Assembly: GCA_023953835.1 (NCBI GenBank)
Contig: JAMLJB010000001.1
Span: forward strand, 1-64,000
Direction of reading: 5' to 3'
DNA: 64,000 bases
From: Rhizobiaceae bacterium
GTDB taxonomy: Bacteria; Pseudomonadota; Alphaproteobacteria; Rhizobiales; Rhizobiaceae
In this document: in pieces, positions 24,598-32,701 of the stretch
Position numbering within the stretch: position 1 is the stretch's first letter
How the letters are laid out: the number at the start of each line of letters is the position of its first letter
Program-made: the position numbers and the translations under genes
Notes under the pieces: generated by a model
The model's database searches: none
What the model was told of the DNA's origin: nothing
The model's input: only the letters and a program-made list of their open reading frames with translations

Positions 24598-25341
24598 CTA
24601 GCCGGCATTCGCCAACGCGACGGCGTCGGGGCCGGCTGGAAAGCGCAGCGCGCCGGTCTCGTCGTGTGCAGCGCGCCACACGCCCTCGGCGACATCGGCC
24701 GCCGTTGTCGTGAGCATCGTTTCCGCAAAGCCAGCGAGGATCGGCTGCGCGAAGGCCTTGTAGTCCTCCGGAATCGCCTTCTCGAAGTCCACGTCCGTGT
24801 TTTGCGTGAAGCGCGTCGAAGGCCCGTAGCCCGGCTGCACTAGCTTCACGCGCACGTCGAATGCGCCGAGTTCGGGCGCCAGGCACTCCGTGAAGCCCTC
24901 GATCGCCCACTTGCTGGCGGCGTAGACGGACACAAGCGGATGCGGCGCAAGCACCACGCTCGACGTCACGTTGACGATCACGCCGGAACGGCGCTCCCGC
25001 ATCTGGGGAATGGCCGCCTGCGTCATCGCCATCACGCCGAAGGTGTTGGTTTCGAACACCTTGCGGGCCATCGCCATCGATGACGCCTCCAGCGGGCCGA
25101 AAGAACCGATGCCGGCATTGTTGACGAGCACGTCGATCGGACCGGCCGCCTCAAGCGCTGCGGCGATGCTCTCGGGCTTCGTCACGTCCAGCGCCAGCAC
25201 GCGCATGCGCTCCGACTGCGGCAGGGCCTCCGGGCGGGGCGTGCGCATTGTGGCGATCACGCGCCAGCCCTTGGCGTGGAAGTGGCGCGCTGTCTCCTGC
25301 CCGTAGCCGCTCGAAGAACCCGTAATCAGCACTGTTTTCAT
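24598..25341 (-). CDS. Classical SDR oxidoreductase, partner of the AraC regulator
   Basis: A 247-residue short-chain dehydrogenase. The cofactor motif is TGSSSGYG (residues 7-14), NNAGIG lies near 74, and the catalytic VTSSV and YAASK motifs near 123-145. The line LITGSSSGYGQETARHFHAKGW suits the group that often carries oxidoreductase names of uncertain substrate. It is transcribed divergently from an AraC gene over a 92-bp gap that contains an 11-bp inverted repeat. The stop lies close to the IS remnant. Substrate unknown. Confidence 0.9.
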   Translation of the reverse strand: MKTVLITGSSSGYGQETARHFHAKGWRVIATMRTPRPEALPQSERMRVLALDVTKPESIAAALEAAGPIDVLVNNAGIGSFGPLEASSMAMARKVFETNTFGVMAMTQAAIPQMRERRSGVIVNVTSSVVLAPHPLVSVYAASKWAIEGFTECLAPELGAFDVRVKLVQPGYGPSTRFTQNTDVDFEKAIPEDYKAFAQPILAGFAETMLTTTAADVAEGVWRAAHDETGALRFPAGPDAVALANAG

Positions 25342-25389
25342 GATCCGCTCCAGTTTTTGACCGGGTGCAGGCTAGCGGCCGCGATCCGT

Positions 25390-25429
25390 ACGATCTATAA
25401 TTGACACACCAGAATACGTTATAGATCGT
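25390..25429. promoter_or_regulatory. 11-bp perfect inverted repeat between SDR and AraC genes
   Basis: ACGATCTATAA (25390-25400) and TTATAGATCGT (25419-25429) are exact inverses separated by 18 bp, that is 29 bp centre to centre. Each arm contains a TATA-like -10 sequence. The right arm ends 4 bp before the AraC ATG. This would suit a dimer that controls both divergent genes and represses its own. Confidence 0.65.
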
Positions 25430-25433
25430 CCGA

Positions 25434-26342
25434 ATGGATCCTCTGGCCTCGATCCTCATGGCGCTGCGGCCGCGCGCGGCGGGCGTGAAGCTCATCACCG
25501 GCAAGGGCGCCTGGGGCGCCCGCTATGCCGCCGTCGACAATGCCGGCTTCGGCCTTGTGCTCACCGGTGCCTGCTGGCTGCGGGTCGGCGCGGGGGAGCC
25601 CGTACGCTTCGCCGAGGGCGACTTCGTGCTGATGCCGCCCAATCCGGGCTTCGCGATCTACACGGATGCGCAAGCGCCCCTGCGCGCGCTCGACGCCAGT
25701 GCGTCTGCCGGCCTCGCTGCGCTGCGCCATGGCGATCCGGAAGGCGATCCCTCATTCCGGATGATCGGCGGCTATTTCCAATGCGAACCCGCGAATGCCG
25801 GGCTCATCGCCGGCCTCTTGCCGGCGCTCCTGCACGTCAGGCGCGAGCACCGCGCCGCGCGCCGCCTGCATTGCGTGATGGAACTCATCGCAGACGAAGC
25901 CTTGAGCGACCGTCCGGGCCGCGATCTCGTCGTCGAGCGCCTGGTCGAGACGCTGCTTCTCGAGGCGCTGCGCTGCCGCGCGGGCGAGATCGGCGCGCTT
26001 GCGCAGCCCGGCCTGCTCGAGGGCCTCGACGATCCGCAGCTCGCGCGCGCCTTGCGGCGCATTCACGCGCAGCCTGCGGAGCGTTGGACCGTCGCCGCGC
26101 TGGCGCGCGAATCCGGTCTCTCTCGCTCGACCTTCAGCGAACGCTTCCTGCGCAAGGTCGGCCTGGCGCCGATGGAATATGTGATGCGTTGGCGCATGGC
26201 GCTGGCGAAGGACATGCTGTGCCGGGGGAGTCCGCCAATGGAAGCCGTCGCGGCTGCCATCGGCTATGAATCCGCCAGCGCCTTCAGCACCGCGTTCCGC
26301 CGCGAAGTCGGTCGCCCGCCGAGCCATTTCGCGCGAGCATAA
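25434..26342 (+). CDS. AraC-family regulator with cupin sensor domain
   Basis: A 302-residue activator. The N-terminal cupin_6-type domain (residues 5-190) begins MDPLASILMALRPRAAG and carries GACWLRVGAGEPVRFAEGD. The C-terminal double helix-turn-helix (about 205-300) shows WTVAALARESGLSRSTFSERF and the family signature AAAIGYESASAFSTAFRREVG. Regulators of this subgroup usually sit divergent to an SDR or another oxidoreductase they induce, exactly as here. The inducer is unknown. Confidence 0.92.
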   Translation: MDPLASILMALRPRAAGVKLITGKGAWGARYAAVDNAGFGLVLTGACWLRVGAGEPVRFAEGDFVLMPPNPGFAIYTDAQAPLRALDASASAGLAALRHGDPEGDPSFRMIGGYFQCEPANAGLIAGLLPALLHVRREHRAARRLHCVMELIADEALSDRPGRDLVVERLVETLLLEALRCRAGEIGALAQPGLLEGLDDPQLARALRRIHAQPAERWTVAALARESGLSRSTFSERFLRKVGLAPMEYVMRWRMALAKDMLCRGSPPMEAVAAAIGYESASAFSTAFRREVGRPPSHFARA

Positions 26343-26487
26343 GCGCAGGCCCGCGCGGGCGATGCAGCACCAGCGTTGCGCCTAGTCGAGCGTACAGGTT
26401 CTCGATCCTGCGGTGTCGGGAGCAGAAGCGCGCTGACAGTCCGAGAACCGTCACCCGAATTTCGGGCAGCGGCGCTTCTGAGAAAGA

Positions 26488-26576
26488 TGGTGCGGGCGGT
26501 CGGACTCGAACCGACATATCCGTAAGGACGGCGGATTTTGAAGGGAATCGCGTCTTTCGTATTCCGCCATACCCGC
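26488..26576 (-). tRNA. Degenerate tRNA-Leu-like sequence (candidate attachment-site remnant)
   Basis: Read on the minus strand, 89 nt resemble tRNA-Leu(CAA). The 3' half is excellent: anticodon-loop TTCAAAA, a variable arm, T arm GTCGGTTCGAGTCCGAC, and a CGCCCGC acceptor strand with encoded CCA. The 5' half has a fair acceptor strand (GCGGGTA) and D stem. However, the D loop lacks the conserved GG, and the five bases before TTCAAAA (TTCCC) cannot pair with TCCGC. The anticodon stem therefore cannot form, and this is probably not a working tRNA. A tRNA 3' half beside a mobile region is what integrases leave. The rest of 26343-26881 shows nothing else. Confidence 0.6.
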
Positions 26577-26881
26577 CACAAACTCGCACCCGAGATCGCC
26601 CACATACCCGTTGCGCAGCACCTGCGCGGCACCTAGCGCATCAACGAAAGGCAATTCGGCCAACCCCGCCTATGTGGCCTCTATGGTATCCGTTTCTCCG
26701 ACCCGAGCCGGGAACGTCTTTCGCGACGGTGAATGGCGCAGCATGTATGTCCGTGCGGCAGCGTGAGGCACCGGTTCCGGGCCCTTAAACTTAAACCCGA
26801 AGCGCCCCTCAACGAACTACCGCGATGATCAACTCAAGACGCGGCGGCAAGGCCTTGGTCGTGCTGCCGAAGGAGGCGGTA

Positions 26882-27112
26882 GTGCCAGATAGCAAATTCC
26901 TTACGCCTGACGAGGTGGCTCAGCGCTACCGAGGCGGTATTTCGGTTGGGACCTTGCGGAATTGGCGCGCGATGCGTCTCGGACCGTCCTTCGTCAAAAT
27001 CGGCAAGGCCGTGCTCTACCCCCTCGATGAGCTTGATGCCTGGGATGAAAAGAATAAAGTGCAATGCCGTGCCCCCAAGGGACTCGGCGAGCACAGGGGT
27101 GATCACACGTGA
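26882..27112 (+). CDS. AlpA/excisionase-like helix-turn-helix protein
   Basis: A 76-residue protein with a MerR-like winged helix-turn-helix (FLTPDEVAQRYRGGISVGTL, RNWRAMRLGPSFVKIGKAVL, YPLDELDAW), the pattern of AlpA and phage excisionases (Pfam HTH_17). The GTG at 26882 was preferred because AAGGAGG lies 5 nt before it; an in-frame ATG at 26825 adds 19 residues without a site. Proteins of this type either direct excision or activate an integrase gene. It sits between the tRNA-like remnant and a radC remnant, so it is a likely leftover of a mobile element. Confidence 0.75.
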   Translation: MPDSKFLTPDEVAQRYRGGISVGTLRNWRAMRLGPSFVKIGKAVLYPLDELDAWDEKNKVQCRAPKGLGEHRGDHT

Positions 27113-27197
27113 TGGTCACGTTCATGCATGATCAACCGCCCCCAGTCTCCGGCACCAGTCATCGCCAAATTTTGATTATTTACATGGGAATCAATGG

Positions 27198-27380
27198 GTT
27201 AGCGCGACGAAGAGCATGGTCCACAACCATCCCTCGGGCGACCCGACGCCGTCGAAGGCGGACATCGACATGACCCGGACAATCATCAATGTATGCAAGC
27301 CGCTCGGCATCGCGGTGCATGATCACATCATCGTGGGCAAGGCCGGCTATTCGAGCCTCAAGGGCCTCGCGCTCATCTGA
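27198..27380 (+). pseudogene. radC: RadC C-terminal remnant
   Basis: About 60 codons encode the end of a RadC/JAB-domain protein: [20 protein letters not shown] from 27216, then [20 protein letters not shown] and a natural stop at 27380. The JAMM metal motif HNHPSGD is intact, but everything before it (over 150 residues of a normal RadC) is missing and replaced by unrelated sequence. No start codon or ribosome-binding site suits it. RadC genes are frequent passengers of ICEs, so this agrees with decay of a mobile element at this edge. Confidence 0.8.
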
Positions 27381-27421
27381 TGCCTGCAACCATTCCATAC
27401 ACATGCCGTTGCCCACTCTGC

Positions 27422-27441
27422 CAGGTCAGGAGCCTGACCTG
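27422..27441 (+). other. Perfect hairpin CAGGTCAGG-AG-CCTGACCTG upstream of terC
   Basis: Nine-bp arms separated by two bases, 96 bp before the terC start. It lacks a T tract, so it may be a protein-binding palindrome rather than a terminator. No yybP-ykoY manganese riboswitch sequence could be recognised around it. Confidence 0.4.
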
Positions 27442-27536
27442 CGCCGGTAGGTCAACGTATTTCAGTGAGCCGCTTGACGTGAAACAAGCTGACACGTTAG
27501 GGCCATCGCCAACGATAAGCGGGAGGTAAGCGCTAT

Positions 27537-28232
27537 ATGGAAATTTTCACCGCCGCCGGATTTTCCGCCCTGCTCCAGGTGATCGCAATCGATCTCGTTC
27601 TGGCGGGTGACAATGCGATCGTGATTGGGCTGGCCGCCGCCGGACTGCCGTCAGATCAGCGCAGGAAGGCGATCCTCGTCGGCATCGGCGCCGCGACGGT
27701 GCTGCGCATCGTCTTCGCGTTGATCACACAGAAGCTCCTGCAGATCGGTCCCATCCTGCTTATCGCCGGCGGTCTGCTGCTGCTCTATGTATGCTGGAAG
27801 ATGTGGCGCGAACTGCGCGTTTCGCACGAGGAGGAGGAGGAAGCCACCGAAGCTCTCTCGGACGCGGACTACAACAAGGACGGTACGATTGCCGGCAAAG
27901 GTCACCGCAAGACCTTTGCGCAGGCCGCGATGCAGATCGTCATTGCCGACGTATCCATGTCACTGGACAATGTGCTGGCCGTCGCAGGCGCGGCGATGGA
28001 TCATCCGACGGTGTTGATCATCGGCCTTGCGCTTTCCATCGCGTTGATGGGCTTTGCCGCCTCATTTATCGCGCGGCTGCTGCATCGCTATCGCTGGATC
28101 GCCTATTTCGGCCTGCTGGTCATTCTCTACGTGGCCATCGAGATGACCTTGAAAGGTGCTTACAGCCAATGGCCGGATCACCTTGCCATTTTGGGCAACT
28201 GGTTTGGAGCGCCCGGCATTACCGGCCACTGA
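27537..28232 (+). CDS. TerC/YjbE-family integral membrane protein
   Basis: A 231-residue polytopic protein of the TerC family, members of which export manganese or help metalate secreted proteins. Seven or so hydrophobic helices are visible. The two acidic motifs of the family are AIDLVLAGDNAIVIG (residues 17-31) and IADVSMSLDNVLAVAG (about 138-153). The central cytoplasmic loop holds a Glu run (HEEEEE) and DYNKDGTIAGKG, which resembles an EF-hand/dockerin calcium loop. GGGAGG precedes the ATG. First clear chromosomal gene after the mobile region. Substrate not determined. Confidence 0.88.
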   Translation: MEIFTAAGFSALLQVIAIDLVLAGDNAIVIGLAAAGLPSDQRRKAILVGIGAATVLRIVFALITQKLLQIGPILLIAGGLLLLYVCWKMWRELRVSHEEEEEATEALSDADYNKDGTIAGKGHRKTFAQAAMQIVIADVSMSLDNVLAVAGAAMDHPTVLIIGLALSIALMGFAASFIARLLHRYRWIAYFGLLVILYVAIEMTLKGAYSQWPDHLAILGNWFGAPGITGH

Positions 28233-28290
28233 CGCGGATATTTTCTTGCGCGCCCAAGTGTGATACTGCGCCGCGCAACCGACAGAACAT

Positions 28291-28318
28291 AAGGGCCGGA
28301 CCGCGAGGTTCGGCCCTT
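28291..28318 (+). terminator. Terminator-like hairpin between terC and rimO
   Basis: AAGGGCCGGACC-GCGA-GGTTCGGCCCTT forms a 12-bp stem with one G-U pair and a GNRA-type GCGA tetraloop. It lies 59 bp after terC and ends 20 bp before rimO. No T run follows, so it may terminate weakly or shape the rimO leader. Confidence 0.55.
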
Positions 28319-28337
28319 GAGCATTGGAACGAAACCC

Positions 28338-29654
28338 ATGTCCGCAGCCCCCCGCGTCAGCTTCGTGAGCCTTGGCTGCCCGAAAGCCCTGGTCGATTCC
28401 GAACGGATCATCACGCGCCTGCGCGCCGAAGGATACGAGATCGCCCGCAAGCATGACGGCGCCGACCTCGTGGTGGTCAACACCTGCGGCTTTCTCGATT
28501 CGGCGCGCGACGAATCGCTGAACGCCATCGGCACGGCGCTCAAGGAAAACGGCAAGGTCATCGTCACGGGCTGCATGGGCGCAACCCCCGACCTCATCCG
28601 CGACAAACATCCCAACGTTCTCGCGATCACCGGGCCGCAAGCCTATGAAAGCGTCATGGCTGCCGTCCATGAGGCCGCGCCGCCCGCGCACGACCCGTAT
28701 ATCGACCTGCTTCCGCCGCAGGGCGTGAAGCTCACGCCTCGCCACTACGCCTATCTGAAGATTTCGGAGGGCTGCAACAACCGCTGCACCTTCTGCATCA
28801 TCCCTGCCCTGCGCGGCGATCTGGTTTCCCGCCCGGCGGCAGACGTGCTCCGCGAAGCGGAGCGGCTTGCGAAGGCCGGCGTGAAAGAAATCATGGTGAT
28901 CAGCCAGGACACCAGCGCCTATGGCGTCGACATCAAATACGCCCCCAGCCAATGGGGCGAACGCGAAGTTCGCGCCAAATTCCTCGACCTGTCGCGAGAG
29001 CTTGGCGACCTCGGCATGTGGGTGCGCCTGCACTATGTCTATCCCTACCCGCATGTCGCGGATGTCATTCCGCTGATGGCGGAGGGCAAGGTGCTGCCCT
29101 ATCTGGACATTCCGTTCCAGCACGCCTCGCCTGCGGTGCTGAAAAACATGCGCCGACCAGCCCACGGCGAAAAGACGCTGGAGCGCATTCGCGGCTGGCG
29201 TGAATCCTGCCCTGACCTTGCGATCCGCTCGACCTTCATCGTCGGCTTTCCGGGCGAGACGGATGAGGATTTCGACATGCTGCTCGACTGGCTGGACGAG
29301 GCGAAGATCGACCGCGCGGGCTGCTTCAAATATGAGCCGGTATCAGGCGCACGGTCGGAGGACATGGGCCTCGCGGCAGTGCCGCAGGAGGTGAAGGAGG
29401 CGCGCTGGCACCGCTTCATGCAGCGGCAGCAGAAGATCTCGGCGCAGCAACTCCGGAAGAAGGTGGGCAAGCGCCTGCCCGTCATCATAGACGAGGCCAA
29501 CGGTACGTCAGCGAAGGGCCGGACGAAATATGACGCGCCGGAAATCGACGGCGCGGTGCATGTCGAGTCACGGCGTCCCTTGCGCAGCGGCGACATCGTG
29601 ACGGTGAAGATCGAGCGTGCCGACGCCTACGATCTGTACGGGATCGCCGGATAA
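28338..29654 (+). CDS. rimO: Ribosomal protein S12 methylthiotransferase
   Basis: A 438-residue radical-SAM enzyme that methylthiolates Asp88 of ribosomal protein S12. The N-terminal MTTase domain holds cysteines Cys14 (SLGCPK), Cys50 (NTCGF) and Cys79 (GCMG) for one cluster. The radical-SAM CxxxCxxC is Cys146, Cys150 and Cys153 ([10 protein letters not shown]). A TRAM domain closes the protein ([13 protein letters not shown]). The ATG at 28338 was chosen over a TTG at 28317 for family agreement. Convergent with rpsD across a shared terminator. Confidence 0.96.
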   Translation: MSAAPRVSFVSLGCPKALVDSERIITRLRAEGYEIARKHDGADLVVVNTCGFLDSARDESLNAIGTALKENGKVIVTGCMGATPDLIRDKHPNVLAITGPQAYESVMAAVHEAAPPAHDPYIDLLPPQGVKLTPRHYAYLKISEGCNNRCTFCIIPALRGDLVSRPAADVLREAERLAKAGVKEIMVISQDTSAYGVDIKYAPSQWGEREVRAKFLDLSRELGDLGMWVRLHYVYPYPHVADVIPLMAEGKVLPYLDIPFQHASPAVLKNMRRPAHGEKTLERIRGWRESCPDLAIRSTFIVGFPGETDEDFDMLLDWLDEAKIDRAGCFKYEPVSGARSEDMGLAAVPQEVKEARWHRFMQRQQKISAQQLRKKVGKRLPVIIDEANGTSAKGRTKYDAPEIDGAVHVESRRPLRSGDIVTVKIERADAYDLYGIAG

Positions 29655-29680
29655 AGCGCTTCAAGCATTGCAAGCATGAA

Positions 29681-29706
29681 AAAAGCGGCCCTTGCGGGCC
29701 GCTTTT
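29681..29706. terminator. Bidirectional terminator between rimO and rpsD
   Basis: AAAAGCGGCCC-TTGC-GGGCCGCTTTT is a perfect 11-bp stem whose outer ends are A and T runs, so it can terminate from both sides. It lies in the 79-bp convergent gap. Confidence 0.9.
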
Positions 29707-29733
29707 CGTATGAGTTGCGCGAAGCGAAAGTGC

Positions 29734-30351
29734 TCAGCGCGAATAGAATTCGACGACCAGGTTCGGTTCCATCTGGACAGCGAACGGAACGTCGCTCAGG
29801 CCCGGAACGCGGGCGTAGGTCGCGACCATCTTGTTGTGATCGACTTCGAGGTAGTCCGGCACGTCGCGCTCGGCGAGTTGGACCGATTCCAGAACCAGCA
29901 CGAGCTGCTTGGACTTCTCGCGGACTTCGATGACATCGCCCGGCTTGCAGCGGTAGGAACCGATGTTCGTGCGCTTGCCGTTGACGTTGACATGGCCGTG
30001 GTTGATGAACTGGCGCGCCGCAAAAATGGTCGGCACGAACTTGGCGCGATAGACGATGGCGTCCAGCCGCGACTCCAGCAGGCCGATCAGGTTTTCCGAG
30101 GTATCGCCGCGACGGCGATCCGCTTCTTCATAGATCTTGCGGAACTGCTTTTCCGAGACGTCGCCATAATGGCCCTTGAGCTTCTGCTTCGCGCGAAGCT
30201 GCAAGCCGAAATCGGACAGCTTGCCCTTGCGGCGCTGGCCGTGCTGGCCGGGACCATATTCACGACGGTTGACCGGGGACTTGGGGCGGCCCCAGACATT
30301 TTCGCCAAGACGGCGATCGAGTTTGTATTTTGCCGATTCGCGTTTGCTCAT
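29734..30351 (-). CDS. rpsD: 30S ribosomal protein S4
   Basis: A 205-residue primary 16S rRNA-binding protein. It begins [20 protein letters not shown], the alphaproteobacterial form, and contains the S4 RNA-binding domain ([40 protein letters not shown]). It ends FYSR. As in most alphaproteobacteria it is alone, outside the alpha operon. The reading frame continues upstream to 30531, but the ATG at 30351 is the conserved start, with a GGGAATG-type site. The leader contains a 9-bp inverted repeat at 30489-30523. Confidence 0.97.
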   Translation of the reverse strand: MSKRESAKYKLDRRLGENVWGRPKSPVNRREYGPGQHGQRRKGKLSDFGLQLRAKQKLKGHYGDVSEKQFRKIYEEADRRRGDTSENLIGLLESRLDAIVYRAKFVPTIFAARQFINHGHVNVNGKRTNIGSYRCKPGDVIEVREKSKQLVLVLESVQLAERDVPDYLEVDHNKMVATYARVPGLSDVPFAVQMEPNLVVEFYSR

Positions 30352-30488
30352 CGCATTCCCTTTCAAAACATTGCGCCCGAAGCCGAAGCTCCGGGTGAAG
30401 GAAACGCGCCCTCCTCTGGTTTCCGTTTTCGAAACCTGACAGGATTTTCCGCAACGCTGCGGACAATCCACGGGACACGTCAGTGATC

Positions 30489-30523
30489 TCAGGACCTTGT
30501 GGCTCGTCTCCGTCAGGTCCTGA
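30489..30523 (-). promoter_or_regulatory. Inverted repeat upstream of rpsD
   Basis: TCAGGACCT (30489-30497) and AGGTCCTGA (30515-30523) are exact inverses around a 17-nt loop, 138 bp before the rpsD start. It is a candidate leader structure or operator. S4 represses its own synthesis in several bacteria, but this structure does not match a leader I know. Confidence 0.4.
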
Positions 30524-30537
30524 ACCGACAAAAGCCA

Positions 30538-30561
30538 GCGCCGGGCTTTTCGACCCGGCGC
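30538..30561 (-). terminator. Terminator of the DUF3008 gene
   Basis: On the minus strand GCGCCGGG-TCGAAAAG-CCCGGCGC is followed by TGGCTTTTG. It lies 42 bp after the DUF3008 stop and ends the murI-side transcript before rpsD. Confidence 0.7.
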
Positions 30562-30602
30562 GGCGTGGACATATGGGAAAGCGCGAGAAATGTCAAACGC
30601 GA

Positions 30603-30788
30603 TCAGCTTTCCTTCTTTTTCGGCAGGCCCTTGCGACTGGTCTCCGCAAATTCCTCAAGCTGTTTCTCGCTCATGGAATCGTACATTTCCTTCGAAGCAC
30701 CCTTCAACGCGCTCTTTTTCGTTTCGCCGCGCTTGGCGGAAAGCGCTGCGCCTGCCGCCTTCTGTTGCGCCTGTGATCTTGCGGGCAT
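30603..30788 (-). CDS. DUF3008 family small protein
   Basis: A 61-residue basic protein, [20 protein letters not shown] at the N-terminus and [11 protein letters not shown] at the end, matching the DUF3008 family. It is highly charged, has no Cys, and is probably largely disordered or helical. AGGAGG lies upstream of the ATG. It sits 53 bp after murI on the same strand. Such proteins are common in alphaproteobacteria and have no established role known to me. Confidence 0.85.
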   Translation of the reverse strand: MPARSQAQQKAAGAALSAKRGETKKSALKGASKEMYDSMSEKQLEEFAETSRKGLPKKKES

Positions 30789-30841
30789 GGAAGCCTCCTG
30801 TCGTTGATGGCTGGAAACGCGGGCCGAAGCCGCCCGTTCCA

Positions 30842-31642
30842 TCAATTGACGGAAAGTCCGAAGCCCTGCATGAGGCGGCGGGTCGCGAAATCGACGCTGC
30901 CGGAACTGAAAACCGCGATGTCGTGCATGTCCTTGGGAGGCGCGGCATGCTCGCCGGGGTTCACCTCGCCCAAAAGGGAGAGCGTGCGCCGGGCAATGGC
31001 CTCGCCGGAATCGATCCAGTCCACGGGCCATGGGGCCATCTTGCGCATGCGGTTGATCAGGAAGGGATAGTGTGTGCAGGCGAGCACCACAATATCCGTG
31101 CGAAGGCCGTCCTTCTCGACAAAGCAGGGTTCAATCTCCGTGCGTACGGCGTCCTCGTCGACGAAGCCCTCGCGCATGTAGATTTCCGCCAGCCGCGCGA
31201 GTTGCATCGAGCCGACAAGGCGCACATGGCACTGTCCTGCCCATTTGCCGATCAGGTCGCGCGTATATTGCCGCTTCACGGTTCCGGGTGTGGCGAGCAC
31301 GGAAACGAGGCCGGTGCGCGTGCGCTCCGCCGCGGGCTTGATCGCCGGCACGGTGCCGACAAAAGGCGTCTGCGGATAGGCGGCGCGCAAATTGGCCAGC
31401 GAAAGCGTCGAGGCCGTATTGCACGGAATGACCGCGAGTTGCGGGCGATATCGCCTTATGAGGTCGCCGAACAGGGCAATGATGCGATCGTTCAGCGCGT
31501 GCTCGTCCCAATCGCCATAGGGAAAGGCTGCGTCGTCCGCGAAATAGACGAAGCGGCGATCCGGCATCAGCACCCGCGCCTCGCGCAGCACGGTCAGCCC
31601 GCCGATTCCGGAGTCGAACATCAGAATGGGTCGGTTAGCCAT
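30842..31642 (-). CDS. murI: Glutamate racemase
   Basis: A 266-residue cofactor-independent racemase that makes D-glutamate for peptidoglycan. Motifs: [11 protein letters not shown] (residues 8-18), catalytic Cys in IPCNTAST (about 74) and second catalytic Cys in LACTHYPFL (about 189). Between them lies [11 protein letters not shown]. Its start overlaps the end of the trmJ-like gene by 8 bp, so the two are cotranscribed. Confidence 0.95.
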   Translation of the reverse strand: MANRPILMFDSGIGGLTVLREARVLMPDRRFVYFADDAAFPYGDWDEHALNDRIIALFGDLIRRYRPQLAVIPCNTASTLSLANLRAAYPQTPFVGTVPAIKPAAERTRTGLVSVLATPGTVKRQYTRDLIGKWAGQCHVRLVGSMQLARLAEIYMREGFVDEDAVRTEIEPCFVEKDGLRTDIVVLACTHYPFLINRMRKMAPWPVDWIDSGEAIARRTLSLLGEVNPGEHAAPPKDMHDIAVFSSGSVDFATRRLMQGFGLSVN

Positions 31643-32525
31643 GTTTGATGTTCCGTTTGCTCATCGCCGCCTTGCCTCGCTCGGACAGCGGCGCGGGACC
31701 TTCGCCATGCGCGGCGCGATCCGCGACGGCCTTGCGGTCGGGATAGCCACTACCGCGCGGCTGCTTCGGGGAAAAATAGTCGAGCGAGGCGAGAATGCCT
31801 CGCAACACCTTCAGTTCCGGTTCCGCAAAACCTGGCCGGGTTAGTACGGCCCGCAGATTGTCCACCATCTTGGCTTTCTTCGCAGCCGGGCGGAAATAAC
31901 CTCTCGCCTCCAGCGCGGCCTCCAGATGTTCGAAAAAACTGTGCAGTTGCGCCTTCGAGGCAGGCTCCATCACGTCGGTTCTGAACGCGGTGTCGGTTTC
32001 GGCTGCGAGGCCGGACTTCATCCACTCATAGGACATGAGCAGGACTGCCTGCGCGATGTTCAGCGAAGCGAAAGCGGGATTGACCGGAAAGGTGACGATC
32101 TCGTCCGCAAGCCCCACCTCCTCGTTGAACAGGCCGAATTTCTCGCGCCCGAACAGGATGCCGAGTTTCTGGCCGTCGTTCGAACGGGAGCGCAGCTCCC
32201 GCGCCGCCTCGACCGGGCCACGCACCTGCTTGAAGCCGTCGCGCTCCCGCGCGGTTGTGGCGAAAACGAACTGCAGGTCCGATACCGCATCGGCCAAGGT
32301 TTCGAACACCGCCACATTGTCGATGACGTGATCGGCCTTGCTGGCGGCCGCCCTCGCCCGCTCGTTCGGCCAGCCGTCGCGCGGCTTGACGAGGCGCAAC
32401 TCGGACAGGCCGAAATTCGCCATGGCGCGCGCCACCATGCCGATGTTTTCGCCGAGTTGCGGCTCAACCAGAATGATGGCGGGACCGCCCGTCATCAATG
32501 TCCTGTCGCTGTCTGTTCCGGCCAT
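31635..32525 (-). CDS. trmJ: TrmJ-type tRNA/rRNA 2'-O-methyltransferase (SPOUT)
   Basis: A SPOUT-class RNA methyltransferase. The N-terminal [20 protein letters not shown] and [13 protein letters not shown] motifs, the mid-protein [17 protein letters not shown] and the [19 protein letters not shown] knot motif define the TrmH/TrmJ family. TrmJ modifies position 32 of tRNA anticodon loops. The basic C-terminal tail (SKRNIKHG) overlaps the murI start. Starts at 32573, 32540, 32525 and 32495 are all in frame. I chose 32525 (MAGTDSDRT) by resemblance to relatives, but this is uncertain. Confidence 0.88.
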   Translation of the reverse strand: MAGTDSDRTLMTGGPAIILVEPQLGENIGMVARAMANFGLSELRLVKPRDGWPNERARAAASKADHVIDNVAVFETLADAVSDLQFVFATTARERDGFKQVRGPVEAARELRSRSNDGQKLGILFGREKFGLFNEEVGLADEIVTFPVNPAFASLNIAQAVLLMSYEWMKSGLAAETDTAFRTDVMEPASKAQLHSFFEHLEAALEARGYFRPAAKKAKMVDNLRAVLTRPGFAEPELKVLRGILASLDYFSPKQPRGSGYPDRKAVADRAAHGEGPAPLSERGKAAMSKRNIKHG

Positions 32526-32701
32526 GTCCTGCGCCTGCATGTCGATTGCGGCTATTGAGCGGTCGGATGCCACATCCGCGCTGCGAATTGAAGTGCCTCA
32601 GCACTTGGTCGCAACATTGCACAGCGCGTTTGCACGCATTGGACCGCTTTGCTATAGGCCGGGTTCAATTCAAAAATTCCGCGGACGCACGAGGCTTTTT
32701 C

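Noticed and set aside
26488..26576. Functional tRNA-Leu
   Set aside because: The anticodon stem cannot pair and the D loop lacks the invariant GG, so it is recorded as degenerate rather than functional.
27381..27536. yybP-ykoY manganese riboswitch ahead of the TerC gene
   Set aside because: Only a symmetric 9-bp hairpin is present; the conserved riboswitch junction sequences could not be found.
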